DNA from: Petrolisthes cinctipes
Taxonomy: Eukaryota; Arthropoda; Malacostraca; Decapoda; Porcellanidae
Direction: 5' to 3'
NCBI GenBank assembly: GCA_033782935.1
Contig: JAWQEG010000412.1
Coordinates: 671,501-735,500 of the forward strand
Length of the DNA: 64,000 nucleotides
Of this stretch, positions 48,372-62,971 are shown in pieces. Both the position numbers and the translations under genes were made by a program. The notes below the pieces were generated by a model, which searched no databases, was not told where the DNA came from, and saw nothing but the letters and a program-made list of their open reading frames with translations. Each line of letters opens with the position of its first letter. The stretch's first letter is position 1.

Positions 48372-51013
48372 GGCATGGACAGATACCTTCTGGGACCTCT
48401 AAATATCGAATTTTCGGGTGTTTTGGGACTGAATTTGAGATATCGATTTTTTGGCACCTAAAATGTCGATTTTTAGCATGTTTTTAGCCTATATTTTGAA
48501 AATACTCTAACACGGAGTAGGCATGTACAGATCGCTTCTGGGACCCCAAAATATCGAATTTTCGGGTGTTTAGGGCCAGAATTTGAGATATAAACGGGTA
48601 CAGAAAATGCATGCACATATCGACTTTTGGGCACCTAGAAGATCGATTTTCAGTATGTTTTTGGCCTGTATTTTGAAAATACTCTAACACGGAGTAGGCC
48701 TGCACAGATACCTTCTGGGACCTCTAAATATCGAATTTTCGGGTGTTTTGGGACTGAATTTGAGATATAGATTTTTTGGCACCTAAAATGTCGATTTTTA
48801 GCATGTTTTTAGCCTATATTTTGAAAATATTCTAGCACTGTGTAAGCATGTACAGATTGCTTCTGGGACCCCAAAATATTGAATTTTCGGGTGTTTTGAG
48901 CCTGAATTTGAGATATAAACGGGTACAGAAGATACATGCACATATTGACTTTGGGCATCTAAAATATCGATTTTCTGCATGTTTTGGGCCTGTATTTTGA
49001 AAATACTCTAACACGGAGTAGGCATGTACAGATCGCTTCTGGGACCCCAAAATATCGAATTTTAGGGTGTTTAGGGCCAGAATTTGAGATATAAACGGGC
49101 ACAGAAGATGCATGCACATATCGACTTTTGGGCACCTAAAAGATCGATTTTCAGTATGTTTTTGGCCTGTATTTTGAAAATACTCTAACACAGAGTAGGC
49201 ATGCACAGATACCTTCTGGGACCTCTAAATATCGAATTTTCGGGTGTTTTGGGACTGAATTTGAGATATAGATTTTTTGGCATCTAAAATGTCGATTTTT
49301 AGCATGTTTTTAGCCTATATTTTGAAAATATTCTAGCACTGTGTAGGCATGTACAGATTGCTTCTGGGACCCCAAAATATTGAATTTTCGGGTGTTTTGA
49401 GCCTGAATTTGAGATATAAACGGGTACAGAAGATACAAGCACATATTGACTTTGGGCATCTAAAATATCGATTTTCAGCATGTTTTGGGCCTGTATTTTG
49501 AAAATACTCTAACACTGAGTAGGCATGTACAGATTGCTTCTGGGACCCCAAAATATTGAATTTTCGGGTGTTTTGAGCCTGAATTTGAGATATAAACGGG
49601 TACTGAAGATGCATGCACATATCGACTTTTGTGCACCTAAAAGATCGATTTTCAGTATGTTTTGAGCATGTATTTTGAAAATACTCTAACACGGAGTAGG
49701 CATGTACAGATCGCTTCTGGGACCCCTAAATATCGAATTTTCGGGTGTTTTGGGACTGAATTTGAGATATCGACTTTTGGCACCTAAAAGATCGATTTTT
49801 AGCATGTTTTTAGCCTATATTTTGAAAATATTCTAGCACTGAGTAGGCATGTACAGATTGCTTCTGGAACCCCAAAATATTGAATTTTCGGGTGTTTTGA
49901 GCCTGAATTTGAGATATAAACGGGTACAGAAGATACATGCACATATTGACTTTGGGCACCAAAAATATAGATTTTCAGCATGTTTTGGGCCTGAATTTTG
50001 AAAATACTCTAACACGGAGTAGGCATGTACAGATCGCTTCTGGGACCCCAAAATATCGAATTTTCGGGTGTTTAGGGCCAGAATTTGAGATATAAACGGG
50101 TACAGAAGATGCATGCACATATCGACTTTTGGGCACCTAAAAGATCGATTTTCAGTATGTTTTTGGCCTGTATTTTGAAAATACTCTGACATGGAGTAGG
50201 CATGGACAGATACCTTCTGGGACCTCTAAATATCGAATTTTCGGGTGTTTTGGGACTGAATTTGAGATATCGATTTTTTGGCACCTAAAATGTCGATTTT
50301 TAGCATGTTTTTAGCCTATATTTTGAAAATATTCTAGCACTGTGTAGGCATGTACAGATTGCTTCTGGGACCCCAAAATATTGAATTTTCGGGTGTTTTG
50401 AGCCTGAATTTGAGATATAAACGGGTACAGAAGATACATGCACATATTGACTTTGGGCATCTAAAATATCGATTTTCAGCATGTTTTGGGCCTGTATTTT
50501 TAAAATACTCTAACACGGAGTAGGCATGTACAGATTGCTTCTGGGACCCCAAAATATTGAGTTTTCGGGTGTTTTGAGCCTGAATTTGAGATATAAACGG
50601 GTACTGAAGATGCATGCACATATCGACTTTTGTGCACCTAAAAGATCGATTTTCAGTATGTTTTGAGCATGTATTTTGAAAATACTCTAACACGGAGTAG
50701 GCATGTACAGATCGCTTCTGGGACCCCTAAATATCGAATTTTCAAGTGTTTTGGGACTGAATTTGAGATATCGACTTTTTGGCACCTAAAAGATCGATTT
50801 TTAGCATGTTTTTAGCCTATATTTTGAAAATATTCTAGCACTGTACAGATTGCTTCTGGGACCCCAAAATATTGAATTTTCGGGTGTTTTGAGCCTGAAT
50901 TTGAGATATAAACGGGTACAGAAGATACATGCACATATTGACTTTGGGCACCAAAAATATCGATTTTCAGCATGTTTTGGGCCTGAATTTTGAAAATACT
51001 GTAACAAGGAGTA
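48372..51013 (+). repeat. 2,642-bp tandem duplication, copy 1 (16 units)
   Basis: Steps are 148,177,148,176,177,148,176,177,147,176,177,148,176,177,138,176. It begins with a chimeric S like that at 45,394, followed by one L only. It contains the 138-bp unit near 50,838, which copy 2 lacks, so that deletion is either younger or was introduced by conversion. Confidence 0.9.
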
Positions 51014-53664
51014 GGCATGTACAGATACCTTCTGGGACCTCTAAATATCGAATTTTCGGGTGTTTTGGGACTGAATTTGAGATATCGATTTTTTGGCACC
51101 TAAAATGTCGATTTTTAGCATGTTTTTAGCCTATATTTTGAAAATACTCTAACACGGAGTAGGCATGTACAGATCGCTTCTGGGACCCCAAAATATCGAA
51201 TTTTCGGGTGTTTAGGGCCAGAATTTGAGATATAAACGGGTACAGAAAATGCATGCACATATCGACTTTTGGGCACCTAAAAGATCGATTTTCAGTATGT
51301 TTTAGGCCTGTATTTTGAAAATACTCTAACACGGAGTAGGCCTGCACAGATACCTTCTGGGACCTCTAAATATCGAATTTTCGGGTGTTTTGGGACTGAA
51401 TTTGAGATATAGATTTTTTGGCACCTAAAATGTCGATTTTTAGTATGTTTTTAGCCTATATTTTGAAAATATTCTAGCACTGTGTAGGCATGTACAGATT
51501 GCTTCTGGGACCCCAAAATATTGAATTTTCGGGTGTTTTGAGCCTGAATTTGAGATATAAACGGGTACAGAAGATACATGCACATATTGACTTTGGGCAT
51601 CTAAAATATCGATTTTCTGCATGTTTTGGGCCTGTATTTTGAAAATACTCTAACACGGAGTAGGCATGTACAGATCGCTTCTGGGACCCCAAAATATCGA
51701 ATTTTCGGGTGTTTAGGGCCAGAATTTGAGATATAAACGGGTACAGAAGATGCATGCACATATCGACTTTTGGGCACCTAAAAGATCGATTTTCAGTATG
51801 TTTTTGGCCTGTATTTTGAAAATACTCTAACACAGAGTAGGCATGCACAGATACCTTCTGGGACCTCTAAATATCGAATTTTCGGGTGTTTTGGGACTGA
51901 ATTTGAGATATCGATTTTTTGGCATCTAAAATGTCGATTTTTAGCATGTTTTTAGCCTATATTTTGAAAATATTCTAGCACTGTGTAGGCATGTACAGAT
52001 TGCTTCTGGGACCCCAAAATATTGAATTTTCGGGTGTTTTGAGCCTGAATTTGAGATATAAACGGGTACAGAAGATACATGCACATATTGACTTTGGGCA
52101 TCTAAAATATCGATTTTCAGCATGTTTTGGGCCTGTATTTTGAAAATACTCTAACACTGAGTAGGCATGTACAGATTGCTTCTGGGACCCCAAAATATTG
52201 AATTTTCGGGTGTTTTGAGCCTGAATTTGAGATATAAACGGGTACTGAAGATGCATGCACATATCGACTTTTGTGCACCTAAAAGATCGATTTTCAGTAT
52301 GTTTTGAGCATGTATTTTGAAAATACTCTAACACGGAGTAGGCATGTACAGATCGCTTCTGGGACCCCTAAATATCGAATTTTCGGGTGTTTTGGGACTG
52401 AATTTGAGATATCGACTTTTGGCACCTAAAAGATCGATTTTTAGCATGTTTTTAGCCTATATTTTGAAAATATTCTAGCACTGAGTAGGCATGTACAGAT
52501 TGCTTCTGGGACCCCAAAATATTGAATTTTCGGGTGTTTTAAGCCAGAATTTGAGATATAAACGGGTACAGAAGATACATGCACATATTGACTTTGGGCA
52601 CCACAAATATCGATTTTCAGCATGTTTTGGGCCTGAATTTGAAAATACTCTAACACGGAGTAGGCATGTACAGATCGCTTCTGGTACCCCAAAATATCGA
52701 ATTTTCGGGTTTTTAGGGCCAGAATTTGAGATATAAACGGGTACAGAAGATGCATGCACATATCGACTTTTGGGCACCTAAAAGATCGATTTTCAGTATG
52801 TTTTTGGCCTGTATTTTGAAAATACTCTGACACGGAGTAGGCATGGACAGATACCTTCTGGGACCTCTAAATATCGAATTTTCGGGTGTTTTGGGACTGA
52901 ATTTGAGATATCGATTTTTTGGCACCTAAAATGTCGATTTTTAGCATGTTTTTAGCCTATATTTTGAAAATATTCTAGCACTGTGTAGGCATGTACAGAT
53001 TGCTTCTGGGACCCCAAAATATTGAATTTTCGGGTGTTTTGAGCCTGAATTTGAGATATAAACGGGTACAGAAGATACATGCACATATTGACTTTGGGCA
53101 TCTAAAATATCGATTTTCAGCATGTTTTGGGCCTGTATTTTGAAAATACTCTAACACTGAGTAGGCATGTACAGATTGCTTCTGGGACCCCAAAATATTG
53201 AGTTTTCGGGTGTTTTGAGCCTGAATTTGAGATATAAACGGGTACTGAAGATGCATGCATATATCGACTTTTGTGCACCTAAAAGATCGATTTTCAGTAT
53301 GTTTTGAGCATGTATTTTGAAAATACTCTAACACGGAGTAGGCATGTACAGATCGCTTCTGGGTCCCCTAAATATCGAATTTTCGGGTGTTTTGGGACTG
53401 AATTTGAGATATCGATTTTTTGGCACCTAAAAGATCGATTTTTAGCATGTTTTTAGCCTATATTTTGAAAATATTCTAGCACTGAGTAGGCATGTACAGA
53501 TTGCTTCTGGGACCCCAAAATATTGAATTTTCGGGTGTTTTGAGCCTGAATTTGAGATATAAACGGGTACAGAAGATACATGCACATATTGACTTTGGGC
53601 ACCAAAAATATCGATTTTCAGCATGTTTTGGGCCTGAATTTTGAAAATACTCTAACAAGGAGTA
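51014..53664 (+). repeat. 2,642-bp tandem duplication, copy 2
   Basis: The offset is 2,642 at the left and 2,641 from about 52.4 kb. This copy is about 9 bp longer because its penultimate S is full length. Both copies end with CTAACAAGGAG or GTAACAAGGAG, a marker of the junction. Confidence 0.9.
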
Positions 53665-56600
53665 GGCATGTACAGATACCTTCTGGGACCTCTAAATATC
53701 GAATTTTCGGGTGTTTTGGGACTGAATTTGAGATATCGACTTTTTGGCACCTAAAATGTCGATTTTTAGCATGTTTTTAGCCTATATTTTGAAAATATTC
53801 TAGCACTGTGTAGGCATGTACAGATTGCTTCTGGGACCCCAAAATATTGAATTTTTGGGTGTTTTGAGCATGATTTTGAGATATAAACGGGTACAGAAGA
53901 TATGTGCACATATTGACTTTGGGCATCTAAAAGATCGATTTTCAGCATGTTTTGGGCCTGTATTTTGAAAATACTCTAACACTGAGTAGGCATGTACAGA
54001 TTGCTTCTGGGACCCCAAAATATTGAATTTTCGGGTGTTTTCAGCCTGAATTTGAGATATAAACGGGTACTGAAGATGCATGCACATATCGACTTTTGTG
54101 CACCTAAAAGATCGATTTTCAGTATGTTTTGAGCATGTATTTTGAAAATACTCTAACACGGAGTAGGCATGTACAGATCGCTTCTGGGACCCCTAAATAT
54201 CGAATTTTCGGGTGTTTTGGGACTAAATTTGAGATATCGACTTTTTGGCACCTAAAAGATCGATTTTTAGCATGTTTTTAGCCTATATTTTGAAAATATT
54301 CTAGCACTGAGTAGGCATGTACAGATTGCTTCTGGGACCCCAAAATATTGAATTTTCGGGTGTTTTGAGCCTGAATTTGAGATATAAACGGGTACAGAAG
54401 ATACATGCACATATTGACTTTGGGCACCAAAAATATCGATTTTCAGCATGTTTTGGGCCTGAATTTTGAAAATACTCTAACACGGAGTAGGCATGTACAG
54501 ATCGCTTCTGGGACCCCAAAATATCGAATTTTCGGGTGTTTAGGGCCAGAATTTGAGATATAAACGGGTACAGAAGATGCATGCACATATCGACTTTTGG
54601 GCACCTAAAAGATCGATTTTCAGTATGTTTTTGGCCTGTATTTTGAAAATACTCTAACAAGGAGTAGGCATGTACAGATACCTTCTGGGACCTCTAAATA
54701 TCGAATTTTCGGGTGTTTTGGGACTAAATTTTAGATATCGATTTTTTGGCACCTAAAATGTCGATTTTTAGCATGTTTTTAGCCTATATGTTGAAAATAT
54801 TCTAGCACTGTGTGGGCATGTACAGATTGCTTCTGGGACCCCAAAATATTGAATTTTCGGGTGTTTTGAGCCTGAATTTGAGATATAAACGGGTACAGAA
54901 GATACATGCACATATTGACTTTGGGCATCTAAAATATCGATTTTCAGCATGTTTTGGGCCTGTATTTTGAAAATACTCTAACACTGAGTAGGCATGTACA
55001 GATTGCTTCTGGGACCCCAAAATATTGAATTTTCGGGTGTTTTGAGCCTGAATTTGAGATATAAACGGGTACTGAAGATGCATGCACATATCGACTTTTG
55101 TGCACCTAAAAGATCGATTTTCAGTATGTTTTGAGCATGTATTTTGAAAATACTCTAACACGGAGTAGGCATGTACAGATCGCTTCTGGGACCCCTAAAT
55201 ATCGAATTTTCGGGTGTTTTGGGACTGAATTTGAGATATCGACTTTTTGGCACCTAAAAGATCGATTTTTAGCATGTTTTTAGCCTATATTTTGAAAATA
55301 TTCTAGCACTGAGTAGGCATGTACAGATTGCTTCTGGGACCCCAAAATATTGAATTTTCGGGTGTTTTGAGCCTGAATTTGAGATATAAACGGGTACAGA
55401 AGATACATGCACATATTGACTTTGGGCACCAAAAATATCGATTTTCAGCATGTTTTGGGCCTGAATTTTGAAAATACTCTAACACGGAGTAGGCATGTAC
55501 AGATCGCTTCTGGGACCTCAAAATATCGAATTTTCGGGTATTCAGGGCCAGAATTTGAGATATAAACGGGTACAGAAGATGCATGCACATATCGACTTTT
55601 GGGCACCTAAAAGATCGATTTTCAGTATGTTTTTGGCCTGTATTTTGAAAATACTCTAACACGGAGTAGGCATGTACAGATCGCTTCTGGGACCCCTAAA
55701 TATCGAATTTTCGGGTGTTTTGGGACTGAATTTGAGATATCGATTTTTTGGCACCTAAAATATCGATTTTTAGCATGTTTTTAGCCTATATTTTGAAAAT
55801 ATTCTAGCACTGTGTAGGCATGTACAGATTGCTTCTGGGACCCCAAAATATTGAATTATCGGGTGTTTTGAGCCTGAATTTGAGATATAAACGGGTACAG
55901 AAGATACATGCACATATTGACTTTGGGCATCTAAATTATCGATTTTCAGCATGTTTTGGGCCTGTATTTTGAAAATACTCTAACACTGAGTAGGCATGTA
56001 CAGATTGCTTCTGGGACCCCAAAATATTGAATTTTCGGGTGTTTTGAGCCTGAATTTGAGATATAAACGGGTACTGAAGATGCATGCACATAACGACTTT
56101 TGTGCACCTAAAAGATCGATTTTCAGTATGTTTTGAGCATGTATTTTGAAAATACTCTAACACGGAGTAGGCATGTACAGATCGCTTCTGGGACCCCTAA
56201 ATATCGAATTTTCGGGTGTTTTATGGACTGAATTTGAGATATCGACTTTTTGGCACCTAAAAGATCGATTTTTAGGATGTTTTTAGCCTATATTTTGAAA
56301 ATATTCTAGCACTGAGTAGGCATGTACAGATTGCTTCTGGGACCCCAAAATATTGAATTTTCGGGTGTTTTGAGCCTGAATTTGAGATATAAACGGGTAC
56401 AGAAGATACATGCACATATTGACTTTGGGCACCAAAAATATCGATTTTCAGCATGTTTTGGGCCTGAATTTTGAAAATGCTCTAATACGGAGTAGGCATG
56501 TACAGATTGCTTCTGGGACCCCAAAATATTGAATTTTCGGGTGTTTTGAGCCTGAATTTAAGTTATAAACGGGTACTGAAGATGCATGCACATATCGACT

Positions 56601-56671
56601 TTTGTGCACCTAAAAGATCGATTTTCAGTATGTTTTGAGCATGTATTTTGAAAATACTCTAACACGGAGTA
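53665..56671 (+). repeat. Alternating trimers, 1,002-bp hexamer period
   Basis: Six trimers start at 53,665, 54,166, 54,667, 55,168, 55,669 and 56,170. Odd trimers have S ending CACTGTGTAGG, a first L with GGGCATCTAAAATATCG, and mostly a second L with GTGCACC and TTTTGAGCATG. Even trimers have S with AAAAGATCG and CACTGAGTAGG and a first L with GGGCACCAAAAATATCG. Alternate trimers therefore match better than neighbours. Confidence 0.85.
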
Positions 56672-59600
56672 GGCATGTACAGATCGCTTCTGAGACCCCT
56701 AAATATCGAATTTTCGGATGTTTTGGAACTGAATTTGAGATATCGACTTTTTGGCACCTAAAAGATCGATTTTTAGCATGTTTTTAGCCTATATTTTGAA
56801 AATATTCTAGCACTGAGTAGGCATGTACAGATTGCTTCTGGGACCCCAAAATATTGAATTTTCGGGTGTTTTGAGCCTGAATTTGAGATATAAACGGGTA
56901 CAGAAGATACATGCACATATTGACTTTGGGCACCAAAAATATCGATTTTCAGCATGTTTTGGGCCTGAATTTTGAAAATGCTCTAATACGGAGTAGGCAT
57001 GTACAGATTGCTTCTGGGACCCCAAAATATTGAATTTTCGGGTGTTTTGAGCCTGAATTTGAGATATAAACGGGTACTGAATATGCATGCACATATCGAC
57101 TTTTGTGCACCTAAAAGATCGATTTTCAGTATGTTTTTGGCCTGTATTTTGAAAATACTCTAACACGGAGTAGGCATGTACAGATACCTTCTGGGACCTC
57201 TAAATATCGAATTTTCGGGTGTTTTGGGACTGAATTTGAGATATCGATTTTTTGGCACCTATAATATCGATTTTTAGCATGTTTTTAGCCTATATTTTGA
57301 AAATATTCTAGCACTGTGTAGGCATGTACAGATTGCTTCTGGGACCCCAAAATATTGAATTTTCGGGTGTTTTGAGCCTGAATTTGAGATATAAACGAGT
57401 ACAGAAGATACATGCACATATTGACTTTGGGCATCTAAAATATCGATTTTCAGCATGTTTTGGGCCTGTATTTTGAAAATACTCTAACACTGAGTAGGCA
57501 TGTACAGATTGCTTTTGGAACCCCAAAATATTGAATTTTCGGGTGTTTTCAGCCTGAATTTGAGATATAAACGGGTACTGAAGATGCATGCACATATCGA
57601 CTTTTGTGCACCTAAAAGATCGATTTTCATTATGTTTTGAGCATGTATTTTGAAAATACTCTAACACGGTGTAGGCATGTACAGATCGCTTCTGGGACCC
57701 CTAAATATCGAATTTTCGGGTGTTTTGGGACTGAATTTGAGATATCGACTTTTTGGCACCTAAAAGATCGATTTTTAGCATGTTTTTGGCCTATATTTTG
57801 AAAATATTCTAGCACTGTATAGATTGCTTCTGGGACCCCAAAATATTGAATTTTCGGTTGTTTAGGGCCAGAATTTGAGATATAAACGGGTACAGAAGAT
57901 GCATGCACATATCGACTTTTGGGCACCTAAAAGATCGATTTTCAGTATGTTTTTGGCTTGTATTTTGAAAATACTCTAACACGGAGTAGGCATGTACAGA
58001 TACCTTCTAGGACCTCTAAATATCGAATTTTCGGGTGTTTTGGGACTGAATTTGAGATATCGATTTTTTGGCACCTAAAATGTCGATTTTTAGCATGTTT
58101 TTAGCCTATATTTTGAAAATATTCTAGCACTGTGTAGGCATGTACAGATTGCTTCTGGGACCCCAAAATATTGAATTTTCGGGTATTTTGAGCCTGAATT
58201 TGAGATATAAACGGGTACAGAAGATACATGCACATATTGACTTTGGGCATCTAAAATATCGATTTTCAGCATGTTTTGGGCCTGTATTTTGAAAATACTC
58301 TAACACTGAGTAGACATGTACAGATTGCTTCTGGGACCCCAAAATATTGAATTTTCGGGTGTTTTGAGCCTGAATTTGAGATTTAAACGGGTACTGAAGA
58401 TGCATGCACATATCGACTTTTGTGCACCTAAAAGATCGATTTTCAGTATGTTTTGAGCATGTATTTTGAAAATACTCTAACACGGAGTAGGCATGTACAG
58501 ATCGCTTCTGGGACCCCTAAATATCGAATTTTCGGGTGTTTTGGGACTGAATTTGAGATATCGATTTTTTGGCACCTAAAAGATCGATTTTTAGCATGTT
58601 TTTAGCCTATATTTTGAAAATATTCTAGCACTGAGTAGGCATTTACAGATTGCTTCTGGGACCCCAAAATATTGAATTTTCGGGTGTTTTGAGCCTGAAT
58701 TTGAGATATAAACGGGTACAGAAGATACATTCACATATTGACTTTGGGCACCAAAAATATCGATTTTCAGCATGTTTTGGGCCTGAATTTTGAAAATACT
58801 CTAACACGGAGTAGGCATGTACAGATCGCTTCTGGGACCCCAAAATATCGAATTTTCGGGTGTTTTGAGCCTGAATTTGAGATATAAACGGGTACTGAAG
58901 ATGCATGCACATATCGACTTTTGTGCACCTAAAAGATCGATTTTCAGTATGTTTTGAGCATGTATTTTGAAAATACTCTAACACGGAGTAGGCATGTACA
59001 GATCGCTTATGGGACCCCTAAATATCGAATTTTCGGGTGTTTTGGGACTGAATTTGAGATATCGACTTTTTGGCACCTAAAAGATCGATTTTTAGCATGT
59101 TTTTAGCCTATATTTTGAAAATATTCTAGCACTGTACAGATTGCTTCTGGGACCCCAAAATATTGAATTTTCGGGTGTTTTGAGCCTGAATTTGAGATAT
59201 AAACGGGTACAGAAGATACATGCACATATTGACTTTGGGCACCAAAAATATCGATTTCAGCATGTTTTGGGCCTGAATTTTGAAAATACTCTAACACGGA
59301 GTAGGCATGTACAGATCGCTTCTGGGACCCCAAAATATCGAATTTTCGGGTGTTTAGGGCCAGAATTTGAGATATAAACGGGTACAGAAGATGCATGCAC
59401 ATATCGACTTTTGGGCACCTAAAAGATCGATTTTCAGTATGTTTTTGGCCTGTATTTTGAAAATACTCTAACACGGAGTAGGCATGTACCTTCTGGGACC
59501 TCTAAATATCGAATTTTCGGGTGTTTTGGGACTGAATTTGAGATATCGATTTTTTGGCACCTAAAATATCGATTTTCAGCATGTTTTTAGCCTATATTTT

Positions 59601-61468
59601 TAAAATATTCTAGCACTGTGTAGGCATGTACAGATTGCTTCTGGAACCCCAAAATATTGAATTTTCGGGTGTTTTGAGCCTGAATTTGAGATATAAACGG
59701 GTACAGAAGATACATGCACATATTGACTTTGGGCATCTAAAATATCGATTTTCAGCATGTTTTGGGCCTGAATTTTGAAAATACTCTAACACTGAGTAGG
59801 CATGTACAGATTGCTTCTGGGACCCCAAAATATTGAATTTTCGGGTGTTTTGAGCCTGAATTTGAGATATAAACGGGTACTGAAGATGCATGCACATATC
59901 GACTTTTGGGCACCTAAAAGATCGATTTTCAGTATGTTTTTGGCCTGTATTTTGAAAATACTCTAACACGGAGTAGGCATGTACAGATACCTTCTGGGAC
60001 CTCTAAATATCGAATTTTCGGGTGTTTTGGGACTGAATTTGAGATATCGATTTTTTGGCACCTAAAATGTCGATTTTTAGCATGTTTTTAGCCTATATTT
60101 TGATAATATTCTAGCACTGTGTAGGCATGTACAGATTGCTTCTGGGACCCCAAAATATTGAATTTTCGGGTGTTTTGAGCCTGAATTTGAGATATAAACG
60201 GGTACAGAAGATACATGCACATATTGACTTTGGGCATCTAAAATATCGATTTTCAGCATGTTTTGGGCCTGTATTTTGAAAATACTCTAACACTGAGTAG
60301 GCATGCACAGATTGCTTCTGGGACCCCAAAATATTGAATTTTCGGGTGTTTTGAGCCTGAATTTGAGATATAAACGGGTACTGAAGATGCATGCACATAT
60401 CGACTTTTGTGCACCTAAAAGATCGATTTTCAGTATGTTTTGAGCATGTATTTTGAAAATACTCTAACACGGAGTAGGCATGTACAGATCGCTTCTGGAA
60501 CCCCTAAATATCGAATTTTCGGGTGTTTTGGGACTGAATTTGAGATATCGACTTTTTGGCACCTAAATGATCGATTTTTAGCATATTTTTAGCCTATATT
60601 TTAAAAATATTCTAGCACTGAGTAGGCATGTACAGATTGCTTCTGGGACCCCAAAATATTGAATTTTCGGGTGTTTTGAGCCTGAATTTGAGATATAATC
60701 GGGTACAGAAGATACATGCACATATTGACTTTGGGCACCAAAAATATCGATTATCAGCATGTTTTGGGCCTGAATTTTGAAAATACTCTAACACGGAGTA
60801 GGCATGTACAGATCGCTTCTGGGACCCCAAAATATCAAATTTTCGGGTGTTTAGGGCCAGAATTTGAGATATAAACGGGTACTGAAGATGCATGCACATA
60901 TCGACTTTTGGGCACCTAAAAGATCGATTTTCAGTATGTTTTTGGCCTGTATTTTGAAAATACTCTAACACGGAGTAGGCATGTACAGATACCTTCTGGG
61001 ACCTCTAAATATCGAATTTTCGGGTGGTATGGGACTGAATTTGAGATATCGACTTTTTGGCACCTAAAAGATCGATTTTTAGCATGTTTTTAGCCTATAT
61101 TTTGAAAATATTCTAGCACTGTACAGATTGCTTCTGGGACCCCAAAATATTGAATTTTCGGGTGTTTTGAGCCTGAATTTGAGATATAAACGGGTACAGA
61201 AGATACATGCACATATTGACTTTGGGCACCAAAAATATCGATTTTCAGCATGTTTTGGGCCTGAATTTTGAAAATACTCTAACACGGAGTAGGCATGTAC
61301 AGATCGCTTCTGGGACCCCAAAATATCGAATTTTCGGGTGTTTAGGGCCAGAATTTGAGATATAAACGGGTACAGAAGATGCATGCACATATCGACTTTT
61401 GGGCACCTAAAAGATCGATTTTCAGTATGTTTTTGGCCTGTATTTCGAAAATACTCTAACACGGAGTA
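56672..61468 (+). repeat. Trimer array, mixed subtypes
   Basis: Trimers of both subtypes without strict alternation. Three S units carry the 10-bp loss (near 57,816, 59,131 and 61,119). At 59,488 GGCATGTACCTTCTGG lacks a further seven or so bases of the unit start. No non-satellite sequence seen. Confidence 0.83.
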
Positions 61469-62971
61469 GGCATGTACAGATACCTTCTGGGACCTCTAAA
61501 TATCGAATTTTCGGGTGTTTTCGGACTGAATTTGAGATATCGATTTTTTGGCACCTAAAATATCGATTTTCAGCATGTTTTTAGCCTATATTTTGAAAAT
61601 ATTCTAGCAATGTGTAGGCATGTACAGATTGCTTCTGGTACCCCAAAATATTGAATTTTCGGGTGTTTTGAGCCTGAATTTGAGATATAAACGGGTACAG
61701 AAGATACATGCACATATTGACTTTGGGCATCTAAAATATCGATTTTCAGCATGTTTTGGGCCTGTATTTTGAAAATACTCTAACACTGAGTAGGCATGTA
61801 CAGATTGCTTCTGGGAACCCAAAATATTGAATTTTCGGGTGTTTTTAGCCTGAATTTGAGATATAAACGGGTACTGAAGATGCATGCACATATGGACTTT
61901 TGTGCACCTAAAAGATCGATTTTCAGTATGTTTTTGGCCTGTATTTTGAAAATACTCTAACACGGAGTAGGTATGTACAGATCGTTTCTGGGACCCCTAA
62001 ATATCGAATTTTCGGGTGTTTTGAGACTGAATTTGAGATATCGACTTTTTGGCACCTAAAAGATCGATTTTTAGCATGTTTTTAGACTATATTTTGAAAA
62101 TATTATAGCACTGAGTAGGCATGTACAGATTGCTTCTGGGACCCCAAAATATTGAATTTTCGGGTGTTTTGAGCCTGAATTTGAGATATAAACGGATACA
62201 GAAGATACATGCACATATTGACTTTGGGCACCAAAAATATCGATTTTCAGCATGTTTTGGGACTGAATTTTGAAAATGCTCTCACACGGAGTAGGCATGT
62301 ACAGATCGCTTCTGGGACCCCAAAATATCGAATTTTCGGGTGTTTAGGGCCAGAATTTGAGATATAAACGGGTACTGAAGATGCATGCACATATCGACTT
62401 TTGGGCACCTAAAAGATCGATTTTCAGTATGTTTTTGGCCTGTATTTTGAAAATACTCTAACACGGAGTAGGCATGTACAGATACCTTCTGGGACCTCTA
62501 AATATCGAATTTTCGGGTGTTTTGGGACTGAATTTGAGATATCGATTTTTTGGCACCTAAAATGTCGATTTTTAGCATGTTTTTAGCCTATATTTGGAAA
62601 ATATTCTAGCACTGTGTAGGCATGTACAGATTGCTTCTGGGACCCCAAAATATTGAATTTTCGGGTGTTTTGAGCCTGAATTTGAGATATAAACGGGTAC
62701 AGAAGATACATGCACATATTGACTTTGGGCATCTAAATTATCGATTTTCAGCATGTTTTGGGCCTGTATTTTGAAAATACTCTAACACTGAGTAGGCATG
62801 TACAGATTGCTTCTGGGACCTCAAAATATTGAATTTTCGGGTGTTTTGAGCCAGAATTTGAGATATAAACGGGTACAGAAGATGCATGCACATATCGACT
62901 TTTGGGCACCTAAAAGATCGATTTTCAGTATGTTTTTGGCCTGTATTTCGAAAATACTCTAACACGGAGTA
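61469..62971 (+). repeat. 1,503-bp duplication (three trimers), copy 1
   Basis: Nine units. Markers are TGTTTTCGGACTG, CATATGGACTTTTGTGC, AAATATTATAGCAC, AAACGGATACAG and CTCTCACACGG, all recurring 1,503 bp later. Confidence 0.88.
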
